A stretch of DNA of 5,911 bases from a bacterium. GTDB taxonomy: Bacteria > BMS3Abin14. Position 1 is the stretch's first letter; every line of letters begins with the position of its first letter. The stretch lies in the NCBI GenBank assembly GCA_020352595.1, contig CP070682.1, forward strand, positions 508,014 through 513,924. Reading direction: 5' to 3'. A model generated the notes under the pieces. The model was not told the origin of the DNA and searched no databases. It was given only the letters and a program-made list of their open reading frames with translations. A program made the translations under genes and the position numbers. Shown in pieces: positions 1 to 5,911 of the stretch.

Positions 1-21
1 GCGATTGGCAGCGTAGACCTC

Positions 22-33
22 GGCTGTACAGCC
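22..33. repeat. Perfect 12-bp palindrome
   Basis: GGCTGTACAGCC reads the same on both strands. TGGCA (6-10) and TGCCA (38-42) could form a second, outer stem. It lacks the spacing of a LexA box, and no adjacent gene gives it a role. Confidence 0.5.
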
Positions 34-65
34 CAAGTGCCAGGGGTTTTCACGCAAAGCCGTCC

Positions 66-101
66 CTCGACGAGCTCGGGACCGTGAGCCTGCCGAACGG
101 C
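66..101. repeat. Degenerate inverted pair of the CCTGAGCCTGTCGAAGGG-type repeat
   Basis: CTCGACGAGCTCGGGAC (66-82) matches the reverse complement of the repeat unit, and GTGAGCCTGCCGAACGGC (84-101) matches it directly, both with a few changes. Together they make an imperfect hairpin with core GCTC/GAGC around an 8-nt loop. The better copies lie about 300 bp away at 386-453. Confidence 0.6.
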
Positions 102-121
102 GAAGCCGCAAAGAAAGGCAG

Positions 122-143
122 ACCCCATGAGGGGGTTAACCCC
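122..143. repeat. Overlapping inverted repeats including a 12-bp palindrome
   Basis: CCCC-atga-GGGG (about 123-134) overlaps the perfect palindrome GGGGTTAACCCC (132-143), so two alternative 4-bp stems share a G run. An AT-rich stretch (attttaata) follows on the plus strand. The T run is too broken for a convincing terminator. Confidence 0.4.
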
Positions 144-161
144 ATTTTAATACAGGGTTTT

Positions 162-185
162 CTTGGCGTCTTGGCGGCTTGAGCG
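162..185 (+). repeat. Short tandem of CTTGGCG-like units, 8-bp period
   Basis: CTTGGCG occurs at 162-168 and 170-176 with a degenerate CTTGAGCG at 178-185. It resembles CTTGGCG/CGCAAAG-type intergenic repeats that I recall from deltaproteobacterial and other environmental genomes. cgcaaag strings at 53-59 and 107-113 may belong to the same element. Confidence 0.45.
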
Positions 186-188
186 AGT

Positions 189-203
189 CACGCCCCAGGC
201 GTG
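189..203. repeat. Hairpin CACGCC-cca-GGCGTG
   Basis: Perfect 6-bp stem with a 3-nt loop. It is the first of five closely spaced hairpins up to 366. The half-site CACGC recurs in the last one. Confidence 0.55.
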
Positions 204-238
204 ATGAGCGGGCGTGAGGCTGTTTTTTGCGTCGTGAT

Positions 239-270
239 GCCTGTCGGCTGCGCAACAGCCACCTTCAGGC
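239..270. repeat. Two-tier hairpin
   Basis: The outer stem GCCTG (239-243)/CAGGC (266-270) encloses the inner stem GGCTG (246-250)/CAGCC (256-260) with loop cgcaa. The internal loop is 2 nt on one side and 5 nt on the other. The nested pairing makes it the most structured element in the region. Confidence 0.55.
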
Positions 271-286
271 GGCCCGAGGTTTTGAC

Positions 287-303
287 AACCGCTTTGAGCG
301 GTT
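287..303. repeat. Hairpin AACCGC-tttga-GCGGTT
   Basis: Perfect 6-bp stem with a 5-nt loop. No T run follows on either strand, so it is not an intrinsic terminator. Confidence 0.55.
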
Positions 304-315
304 CACAGTTCAGGC

Positions 316-332
316 CCCCGGCTTTGCCGGGG
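316..332. repeat. Hairpin CCCCGGC-ttt-GCCGGGG
   Basis: Perfect 7-bp all-G/C stem with a 3-nt loop, the most stable in the region by base composition. It lies 13 bp from the previous hairpin, and both loops begin with ttt. There is no T tail on either strand. Confidence 0.6.
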
Positions 333-353
333 TTACACGGCAGATTTGAGATT

Positions 354-366
354 CACGCCCTGCGTG
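354..366. repeat. Hairpin CACGC-cct-GCGTG
   Basis: Perfect 5-bp stem with a 3-nt loop, similar to the hairpin at 189-203 (shared CACGCC and GCGTG strings). It is the last of the series before the repeat cluster at 386. Confidence 0.45.
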
Positions 367-385
367 TCTCGTCGGCCCTGTCCAC

Positions 386-453
386 CCTGAGCCTGCCGAA
401 GGGCCCGTCCTGAGCCCGTCCTGAGCCTGTCGAAGGGCCTGTCGAAGGATGAG
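386..453 (+). repeat. Cluster of CCTGAGCCTGTCGAAGGG-type units just downstream of the redoxin gene
   Basis: There are two full units, CCTGAGCCTGCCGAAGGGCC (386-405) and CCTGAGCCTGTCGAAGGG (420-437). A truncated head (GTCCTGAGCCC, 407-417) and a truncated tail (CCTGTCGAAGGATGAG, 438-453) complete the cluster. I recognise the unit as a frequent intergenic repeat in many bacterial genomes but cannot give it an established name. It ends 14 bp before the redoxin stop codon. Confidence 0.75.
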
Positions 454-467
454 ATCTGGGATCCCCT

Positions 468-1061
468 TCACCCCGTGCTGGCGCACCCGGTGGTCCTTTT
501 CTCCGGCGCAACAGCCGTCGCTGAGGGCGTGGGGACCGCCCGCGCGGCGGCTCTCTTGCGGTTCAGGACCTCGTCCACCATGGCGCTGATGAGGCTCTCG
601 TCACCCTGCTCGAACCCCTTTTTCCTGCGTACCTCATTGCCCTTTTCGTCGAAGATGATCATCGTCGGCAGGAAGTCCACCTTGAACTTCAGTGGGATCT
701 CGTTGCCCGGATCCACGAGGAACATGTCCAGGTCGAATTTGTAGTAGTCCAGATAGCGGATGACCCGGGATTCCCCTTCCCTGTCAACGAAGACACCGAT
801 CACGGCCATGTCGCCCCTGTATTTGGCCCGGAGCCAATCCAGGGACCTCAACTCCTTGATGCAGGAAACGCAGGTGGTTTCCGTCACGACCATGACGTTG
901 GCCCTGGTGAGGAGGATGTCGTTGAAGGACTTCTTCTGACCGCTTTTGTACTCGAAGAGGGAAAAGTCGGGGCGCTCCTCGACGCCGTAAGATATGCCCA
1001 CGGTGAGGCTGAACAGAAAGAGGAGCAGGAGGGGAACGCTCAATGCTCGGTGAATTCTCAA
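468..1061 (-). CDS. Exported thioredoxin-fold protein (TlpA/ResA-like redoxin), TTG start
   Basis: A 197-residue protein. Residues 1 to about 26 form a signal peptide (basic MRIHRA, hydrophobic LSVPLLLLFLFSLTVGISY) without a lipobox cysteine, so it is probably periplasmic or anchored by that segment. The mature part has a thioredoxin fold: strand NVMVVTETT, redox motif C64-V-S-C67, a middle strand MAVIGVFVD (85-93), the TlpA-like stretch LVDPGNEIPLKFKV (115-128), and the cis-proline loop FLPTMIIFDEKGNEV with P132. Proteins of this type reduce or shuffle disulfides outside the cytoplasm, for example in cytochrome c maturation; the substrate here is unknown and no cytochrome gene is visible. 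The usual Trp before the first cysteine (WCxxC) is Thr (TTCVSC). After about residue 168 comes a low-complexity Ala/Arg/Pro/Thr tail with one more cysteine, C193. The TTG start is set by AAGGAG 6 nt upstream; a strong promoter precedes it. Confidence 0.88.
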   Translation of the reverse strand: MRIHRALSVPLLLLFLFSLTVGISYGVEERPDFSLFEYKSGQKKSFNDILLTRANVMVVTETTCVSCIKELRSLDWLRAKYRGDMAVIGVFVDREGESRVIRYLDYYKFDLDMFLVDPGNEIPLKFKVDFLPTMIIFDEKGNEVRRKKGFEQGDESLISAMVDEVLNRKRAAARAVPTPSATAVAPEKRTTGCASTG

Positions 1062-1066
1062 GGCAT
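1058..1066 (-). other. Two-codon mini-ORF ATG-CCT-TGA overlapping the redoxin start
   Basis: Directly after the Shine-Dalgarno the minus strand reads ATG CCT TGA, and the redoxin TTG start shares bases with the TGA (TTGA). The ATG sits 1 nt after AAGGAG, so initiation there should be poor. It may be chance or a minimal upstream ORF that modulates the TTG start. Confidence 0.4.
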
Positions 1067-1067
1067 A

Positions 1068-1073
1068 CTCCTT
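1068..1073 (-). promoter_or_regulatory. Shine-Dalgarno AAGGAG that decides a TTG start
   Basis: AAGGAG ends 6 nt before the TTG at 1061, an ideal spacing, and only 1 nt before an out-of-frame ATG at 1066, which is too close for efficient use. No in-frame ATG lies between this site and the signal peptide. It is the main evidence that the redoxin gene begins at TTG. Confidence 0.75.
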
Positions 1074-1107
1074 CCGGTGGATTCAAAGGTGGTGAGGTCC
1101 ATCGTCC

Positions 1108-1136
1108 TGTATAAAGATGCGGGTTCCCGGTGTCAA
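1108..1136 (-). promoter_or_regulatory. Sigma70-type promoter for the redoxin gene
   Basis: On the minus strand a perfect -35 TTGACA (1136-1131) is followed by a 17-bp spacer and a -10 TATACA (1113-1108, four of six consensus bases). Transcription would begin near 1101, giving a leader of about 40 nt before the start codon. The spacer contains a small inverted repeat, CGGG-AA-CCCG, too short to call an operator. The position in the gap after the helicase implies that the redoxin gene can be expressed apart from the glmS-clc-pcrA unit. Confidence 0.7.
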
Positions 1137-1197
1137 GGGAGGGGGGGTCGGAATCCGGTGGGTGATGCCCATTGCCCGGGTCTTGACAGAAACGGAA

Positions 1198-1223
1198 CCC
1201 CGGGGCAGAACGCGGAACCGGGA
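1198..1223 (-). terminator. Weak possible stem-loop after the helicase stop
   Basis: On the minus strand TCCCGG and CCGGGG can pair (five G-C pairs plus one G-T) around a 14-nt loop, starting 6 nt after the helicase TAG. The following bases (ttccgtttctg) are only mildly T-rich. This is a poor intrinsic terminator and may be chance in GC-rich DNA; it is noted because the operon seems to end here and a fresh promoter follows. Confidence 0.2.
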
Positions 1224-1228
1224 GTCTC

Positions 1229-3481
1229 CTATTCCTGGAGCACCTCCAGGTTGGCGTACTTCGCGATGAGCTTCTTCTTGCCTCCGCGGGGAAAGTAGAC
1301 CGTTATGCGGGCCTCGCCGCCGGCCCCCTCCACCTGCATCACCTGCCCGACGCCGAACATGGGATGGCGCACCTGGGCTCCCGGACGCGGGAGATCCTCC
1401 CCCTCCACGGGTTCGGGAACGTAGGTGAACTCGCCGATGGGCACCTTCCCGTCCGGAACGGTGTAAAAGGTGGACAGGGAATCCGAAAGGCCGGGGATGG
1501 GGTAGGCCGTGTCCCTGTGCAGCTCAACGTGCTCAGCGGGCAGTTCCGAATAGAACCTTGAGGGGAAGGTGTTGTCGTACTGGCCGAAAAGGCGGCGCCT
1601 GCGGGCCATGGTCAGGAAAAGCCTCTCCTTGGCCCTGGTCATCCCCACGTAGCAGAGTCGCCGTTCCTCCTCCATTTCTGCAGGTTCGCCCTGGGAGCGG
1701 TAGTGGGGAAGCAGGTCCTCCTCCATGCCGGCCATGAAGACCACGGGGAATTCCAGCCCCTTGGCGGTGTGAAGGGTCATCAGGGTTACCGAGGAACCCT
1801 CCTCCTTCCAGGAGTCGATGTCCGAAACCAGGGAAACCTGGTCCAGGAAGGCCGCCAGGGTATCGGTGCCGTCCCTCTCCCCCACCGGTCCTTCCTTCAG
1901 GAAGTCGTCCACCACGGTGAGGAACTCGTGGAGGTTCTCGATGCGGTTGCGCGCCTCGTCCGTCTGCTCGTCCTGCAGGGATTTCAGGTACCCCGTTTCG
2001 TCCAGGACGGCTACGACGAACTCGTCAAGGGCTGTTATGGGAAGCTTCGCCCGCAGTGTGGCCAGGGTCTCGAGGAAAGCCTGGATGGAGCGGGCCGCCT
2101 TGCCGGAGATGCCCCCTCTCGAAAGGGCTTCGGCCGCAGACGTCTCCGGGCCGGTACCCGCGGCACCCGCGTCCCTGATCCGCTGGAGGGTGACCTTCCC
2201 TGCGCCTCGTGAAGGTGCGTTGATGACCCGCTCGAAACTGCCCCAGTCCGCCGGGTTGAGGATCAGACGCAGGTAGGAGAGGATGTCCCTGATCTCCCGG
2301 CGGTCGTAAAAACGCACGCCGCCGACGATGATGTAGGGGATGTTCATGCGACGGAAGGCGTCCTCAACGGCTCGGGACTGGGCGTTGATGCGGTAGAAGA
2401 CGGCGAAGTCCGAGTGCCTGAGGGATTCTGTGCGCATCAGGTCGTGGATGGTGGAGGCGATGAAATCCCCTTCGTCGCGTTCATCCAGCGCGGCGTAAGC
2501 GGTCACCTTCTGGCCTTCGGGACGCACCGCCAGAAGTTCCTTCTCCTTCCGGCCCGTGTTTCGCGCGATGAGGCACGAGGCGGCACCCAGAATGTGCCCT
2601 GTGGACCTGTAGTTCTCGCCCAGGGTGACCACCGCGGCCTCGGGAAAGTCCTTCTCGAAATCCAGGATGTTGGTGATGTCGGCCCCGCGCCATCGGTAGA
2701 TGCTCTGGTCGTCGTCGCCCACGACGCACAGGTTCCGGTGTCCGGCCGTCAGCTGGCGGATGATCTGGTACTGGGCGTGGTTCGTGTCCTGGTATTCGTC
2801 CACCAGGATGTACCTGAGGAGCTTCTCGTAGGAGTGCAGGACCTTGGGGTGCTCGCTGAAAAGACGCCACGTGAAAAAGAGCAGGTCGTCGAAATCCAGG
2901 GCCTGGGAACGCCTCAGCCGCTCCTCGTACATCCGGTAGGCCTGGACGATCCTCTCCATCAGGTGGTCCCTGCGGACCTCCCCCTGTTCCTGGATGTGGT
3001 CCGGATCGAGGAGGGCGTTCTTGGCCCGGCTAATGAGGTAGGACACCCTCCTCGGTGGCAGGATCCTGGCGTCGACGTTCATCTCCGCCAGCACCTCCTT
3101 GATCAGGCGGGCGGAGTCGTTGTCGTCGAAGATGGAGAAGTGCCGGCTGACTCCCAGCTGGTCGATGTGCTGCCGCAGGATCCTCACGCAGGCCGAGTGG
3201 AAGGTGGATATCCAGACCGCCCGGCCGTCCCTCCCGGCGAGGCCGATGACCCGCTCCCGCATCTCGCCGGCGGCCTTGTTGGTGAAGGTGACGGCCATGA
3301 TGGCGTAGGGCGGCACCTTGCGCTCCTGCAGGAGGTAGGCGATGCGGTAGGTTATGACCCTGGTCTTGCCGCTGCCCGCGCCGGCCAGGACGAGGAGGGG
3401 GCCCTCGGTGTTGGTGACCGCTTCCTTCTGGCTGGGATTGAGGTCCTTGAGGGGAAAGAGGGTTCTACCCTTTTGTTTCAT
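1229..3481 (-). CDS. pcrA: ATP-dependent 3'-5' DNA helicase, PcrA/UvrD type (superfamily 1A)
   Basis: A complete 750-residue SF1A helicase, the usual PcrA/UvrD length, that unwinds DNA with ATP in excision repair and in clearing blocked forks and RNA polymerase. Motifs in order: Q motif LNPSQKEAV (14-22), Walker A AGAGSGKT (33-40), Ia VTFTNKAAGEMRER (64-77), TFHS (93-96), ALDFDDLL (194-201), Walker B VDEYQDTN (227-234), III VVGDDDQSIYRWRGA (253-267), IV LGENYRST (287-294), YRINAQSR (363-370), V VTLMTLHTAKGLEFPVVF (565-582), VI RRLCYVGMTRAKERLFL (about 607-623). No key residue is missing. The C-terminus (about 701-748, GAQVRHPMFGVGQV then ARITVYFPRGGKKKLIAKYA) is the Tudor-like domain that contacts RNA polymerase in PcrA/UvrD, which argues against Rep. 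The name pcrA or uvrD is a matter of convention here. The ATG at 3481 is the only plausible nearby start; it lies inside the end of clc, and its ribosome site is weak (AAGG 12 nt upstream), suggesting translational coupling. Confidence 0.97.
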   Translation of the reverse strand: MKQKGRTLFPLKDLNPSQKEAVTNTEGPLLVLAGAGSGKTRVITYRIAYLLQERKVPPYAIMAVTFTNKAAGEMRERVIGLAGRDGRAVWISTFHSACVRILRQHIDQLGVSRHFSIFDDNDSARLIKEVLAEMNVDARILPPRRVSYLISRAKNALLDPDHIQEQGEVRRDHLMERIVQAYRMYEERLRRSQALDFDDLLFFTWRLFSEHPKVLHSYEKLLRYILVDEYQDTNHAQYQIIRQLTAGHRNLCVVGDDDQSIYRWRGADITNILDFEKDFPEAAVVTLGENYRSTGHILGAASCLIARNTGRKEKELLAVRPEGQKVTAYAALDERDEGDFIASTIHDLMRTESLRHSDFAVFYRINAQSRAVEDAFRRMNIPYIIVGGVRFYDRREIRDILSYLRLILNPADWGSFERVINAPSRGAGKVTLQRIRDAGAAGTGPETSAAEALSRGGISGKAARSIQAFLETLATLRAKLPITALDEFVVAVLDETGYLKSLQDEQTDEARNRIENLHEFLTVVDDFLKEGPVGERDGTDTLAAFLDQVSLVSDIDSWKEEGSSVTLMTLHTAKGLEFPVVFMAGMEEDLLPHYRSQGEPAEMEEERRLCYVGMTRAKERLFLTMARRRRLFGQYDNTFPSRFYSELPAEHVELHRDTAYPIPGLSDSLSTFYTVPDGKVPIGEFTYVPEPVEGEDLPRPGAQVRHPMFGVGQVMQVEGAGGEARITVYFPRGGKKKLIAKYANLEVLQE

Positions 3482-5246
3482 ACCTGAAGATCGCCTTGTT
3501 GTAGGCCGTGATGATGTCCCTTCGCGTCAGGATGCCCACCAGTTTTTTCGGGTTCCTCGCGTCCACCACGGGCAGCTGCTCGATGTTGCGGTAAGCCAGC
3601 TTGGCCAGGGCGTCCTTGAGGTTGTCCGACGGGTTGACGGTGGTCACGGAGGGGGTGGCCAGATCCTTGGCCACGACAAGGTGCTCCAGCTCCGGGGTGA
3701 AGACGTGCTGACGGATGTCCTGGAAGGAGAGGATGCCGCTCAGCTCGCCGTTGGCGTTGACGACGGGGAAGTTGGAGAACTTGCTCTGGGTGATGTGACG
3801 GAGGATCTCCCTGAAGCGCATGCTCTCGGGGATCACCTCCACCTGGGAGGTCATAGCGTCCCTGACCCTCAGTCCCTGGAGCACGTTGACCTCCCTGCCG
3901 GCCTCGATGGTGATCCCTCTCTTGTGCAGGCGGATGGAGTAAATGCTGTGGGGCGAGAGCCCCCGGATGGTCAGGGTGCTCACGATGCAGGCCACCATGA
4001 TGGGCAGGATGATGTGGTAATCGCCCGTCAGCTCGAAGAGGATGAGGATGTTGGTCAGGGGCGCGTGGGCGGCAGCTGCCACGAGGGCACCCATGCCCAC
4101 AAGGGCGTAGGCTCCCTTGGTGGCGGTCACCGTCGGGAAGAGACCGTGGACCACTGTCCCGAAGGAGCCTCCCAGCATGGCCCCTATGTAGAGGGAGGGG
4201 GCGAAGACCCCCCCTGAACCCCCCGAACCCAGTGTCAGGGAGGTGGCGATGATCTTGAGGAAGATCAGCAGCATCATCACCCAGACGACCATGTTCCCCA
4301 TGAGGGCCTCGCTCATGGGCTCGTACCCGTTGCCGAAGATCTGGGGGAAGACGAGCCCGACAACGCCGACGATGAACCCCCCGATAGCCGGCTTGAGCCA
4401 GGGGTGGATGGGCAGCTTCTCTTCGAAGAAGTGCTCGAACCTGTCCAGGGTCTGGATCCAGAGCAGGGCCACGAGTCCGGCGAGGAGCCCCAGGATGATG
4501 TAGAAGGCGATCTCCACGGGGTGGACCAGCTGGTAGAAGGGAACCTCGAAGGCCGGCTGGTTGCCGTGGATGTAGCGGGAGGTGGTGGTGGCGATGACGG
4601 AGGACATGATCACCGGGCTGAAGGTGGCCACGTTCCAGTCCCCGAGGATGATCTCCAGTGCGAAGAGGGCCCCTGCGATGGGAGCGTTGAAGGTGGCGGC
4701 GATGCCGCCGGCCGCACCGCAGCCCAGGAGCGTCCGGGTGTTGTTGCCCGACATCTTGAACAGCTGCCCCACGGTGGACCCGATGGCGCTGCCGATCTGG
4801 GCGATGGGGCCCTCGCGCCCCGCCGAGCCCCCGGTGCCTATGGTGATGGCCGAGGCGATGGCCCTGATGAAGATGGTCCGAAGCTTCAGGACGCCGCCCC
4901 GCAGGACCACCGACTCCATGACCTCCGGAACCCCGTGGCCCTTGGCCTCCGAGGGGAAGAGGGCCGAGATGGGTCCGAGGACGAGGCCCCCCAGGGCCGG
5001 GATGAAGGGGATGAGGATGCTCGTCACGTCCCCGGCGATGAATCCGCTGTAGGGACCCCAGGGGGCCCAGAGGGTGCCGCGTATGAGGCTGATCAGGGCG
5101 ATGAAACCGGCAGCGCCGAGCCCGCTGAGAAAACCGATGACCACGGCCAGGGCGATGATGATCGTCCCCTCCGTGAAGAGCAGGTCGAAGTAACGGTTCC
5201 TGACCTTTTTCCTGATCTCCCCCATGTCCTGTGCCGGTGGGTTCAT
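3465..5246 (-). CDS. ClC-family chloride channel/transporter with two C-terminal CBS domains
   Basis: A 593-residue inner-membrane protein of the ClC family, which moves Cl- (or other anions) as a channel or in exchange for protons. Start chosen at MNPPAQDMGE, 2 nt after the glmS stop, with GGAG 5 nt upstream. The membrane core spans about residues 22-430. Signature loops by comparison with E. coli ClC: GHGVPE at 103-108 (selectivity loop, GSGIP in E. coli), GREGP at 143-147 with gating glutamate E145, NAP at 187-189 followed by E198-I199, GGVFAP at 345-350, and central pore tyrosine Y436 in SPHSIYSIRL. Two CBS domains follow at about 461-516 and 527-583, a nucleotide-sensing module common in larger ClCs. 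Two pore positions differ from E. coli: H104 replaces the chloride-coordinating serine S107, and I199 replaces the inner proton glutamate E203. Ion selectivity and mode (channel or exchanger) therefore cannot be assumed. The 3' end overlaps the helicase gene by 17 bp. Confidence 0.96.
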   Translation of the reverse strand: MNPPAQDMGEIRKKVRNRYFDLLFTEGTIIIALAVVIGFLSGLGAAGFIALISLIRGTLWAPWGPYSGFIAGDVTSILIPFIPALGGLVLGPISALFPSEAKGHGVPEVMESVVLRGGVLKLRTIFIRAIASAITIGTGGSAGREGPIAQIGSAIGSTVGQLFKMSGNNTRTLLGCGAAGGIAATFNAPIAGALFALEIILGDWNVATFSPVIMSSVIATTTSRYIHGNQPAFEVPFYQLVHPVEIAFYIILGLLAGLVALLWIQTLDRFEHFFEEKLPIHPWLKPAIGGFIVGVVGLVFPQIFGNGYEPMSEALMGNMVVWVMMLLIFLKIIATSLTLGSGGSGGVFAPSLYIGAMLGGSFGTVVHGLFPTVTATKGAYALVGMGALVAAAAHAPLTNILILFELTGDYHIILPIMVACIVSTLTIRGLSPHSIYSIRLHKRGITIEAGREVNVLQGLRVRDAMTSQVEVIPESMRFREILRHITQSKFSNFPVVNANGELSGILSFQDIRQHVFTPELEHLVVAKDLATPSVTTVNPSDNLKDALAKLAYRNIEQLPVVDARNPKKLVGILTRRDIITAYNKAIFRYETKG

Positions 5247-5248
5247 GA

Positions 5249-5911
<663 letters not shown>

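Larger units (their letters stand above)
1..467. other. Intergenic repeat-rich region without a convincing gene
   Basis: No reading frame here looks like a protein. The largest ATG-initiated frame, at 201-413 on the plus strand, runs through hairpins and repeats and ends in a translated repeat unit (LSTLSLPKGPS). A frame open from position 3 to about 182 has no start and is equally repeat-like. A frame open from position 1 to 87 could in principle be the last 28 codons of an upstream gene, but it also ends in repeat-derived sequence (RPSTSSGP). The region holds two groups of CCTGAGCCTGTCGAAGGG-type units (66-101 and 386-453) flanking palindromes, CTTGGCG repeats and five hairpins. No tRNA-like or rRNA-like sequence was seen. 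Confidence 0.7.

Noticed and set aside
22..33. Palindrome GGCTGTACAGCC as a LexA/SOS box
   Set aside because: A Gram-negative LexA site needs CTGT and ACAG separated by 8 bases. Here they are directly joined or overlapping, and no promoter or SOS gene is next to it.
282..310. TTGACA on the plus strand as a promoter -35
   Set aside because: At a 17-bp spacing the -10 position reads acagtt, no match to TATAAT, and no gene lies downstream in that direction. The TTGACA overlaps a hairpin arm.
201..413. 70-codon plus-strand frame in the repeat region
   Set aside because: No Shine-Dalgarno is evident. It runs through four hairpins and ends in a translated repeat unit. Composition and ending look like non-coding repeat sequence.
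1..453. CRISPR array in the repeat region
   Set aside because: Repeat units are degenerate, partly inverted and irregularly spaced, with no uniform spacers and no cas genes.
1183..1211. Second TTGACA, on the plus strand in the helicase-redoxin gap
   Set aside because: The -10 position at a 17-bp spacing reads cagaac, and no plus-strand gene follows.
2414..3487. Long plus-strand open frame opposite the helicase gene (357 codons)
   Set aside because: It is an antisense shadow produced by high GC codon bias. It shows no recognisable domain, and the helicase on the other strand carries every SF1 motif.
3354..4217. Plus-strand open frame opposite clc and the helicase start (287 codons)
   Set aside because: Low-complexity antisense shadow with no domain, spanning the junction of two well-supported genes.

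Overview
The window is GC-rich and almost all of its coding sequence lies on the minus strand. Reading right to left along the transcription direction it holds: the 3' end of glmS (running off the right edge), a ClC-type chloride channel/transporter gene with C-terminal CBS domains, a PcrA/UvrD-type DNA helicase gene, and a small exported thioredoxin-fold protein with its own promoter. The last 467 bases at the left edge hold no convincing gene and are full of short repeats and hairpins.

Organism: a signal-peptide-bearing thioredoxin-like protein, high GC and strong AAGGAG/GGAG-type ribosome binding sites fit a Gram-negative bacterium. The intergenic repeat style (CCTGAGCCTGTCGAAGGG and CTTGGCG units) is one I associate with deltaproteobacteria (Desulfobacterota) and similar environmental lineages. 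This assignment is an impression, not a demonstration.

Layout: glmS, clc and pcrA are packed as one probable transcription unit. The glmS stop is 2 nt from the clc start, whose Shine-Dalgarno lies inside the last glmS codons, and clc and pcrA overlap by 17 bp. A 167-bp gap follows, carrying a good sigma70-type promoter (TTGACA, 17 bp, TATACA) for the redoxin gene. That gene appears to start at TTG, placed 6 nt after an AAGGAG and overlapping a two-codon ATG-CCT-TGA. Downstream of the redoxin gene lies the repeat region.

Function: glmS makes glucosamine-6-phosphate for cell-wall precursors, ClC moves anions across the inner membrane, PcrA/UvrD unwinds DNA in repair and transcription-replication conflict, and the redoxin handles thiols outside the cytoplasm. 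No shared pathway is evident; the genes look like housekeeping functions packed together. I see no novel multi-gene system. The items most worth a second look are the ClC pore substitutions (Ser to His at the selectivity motif, and Ile where transporters carry the inner proton glutamate), the redoxin start arrangement, and the run of five hairpins between two groups of related repeats at the left edge.
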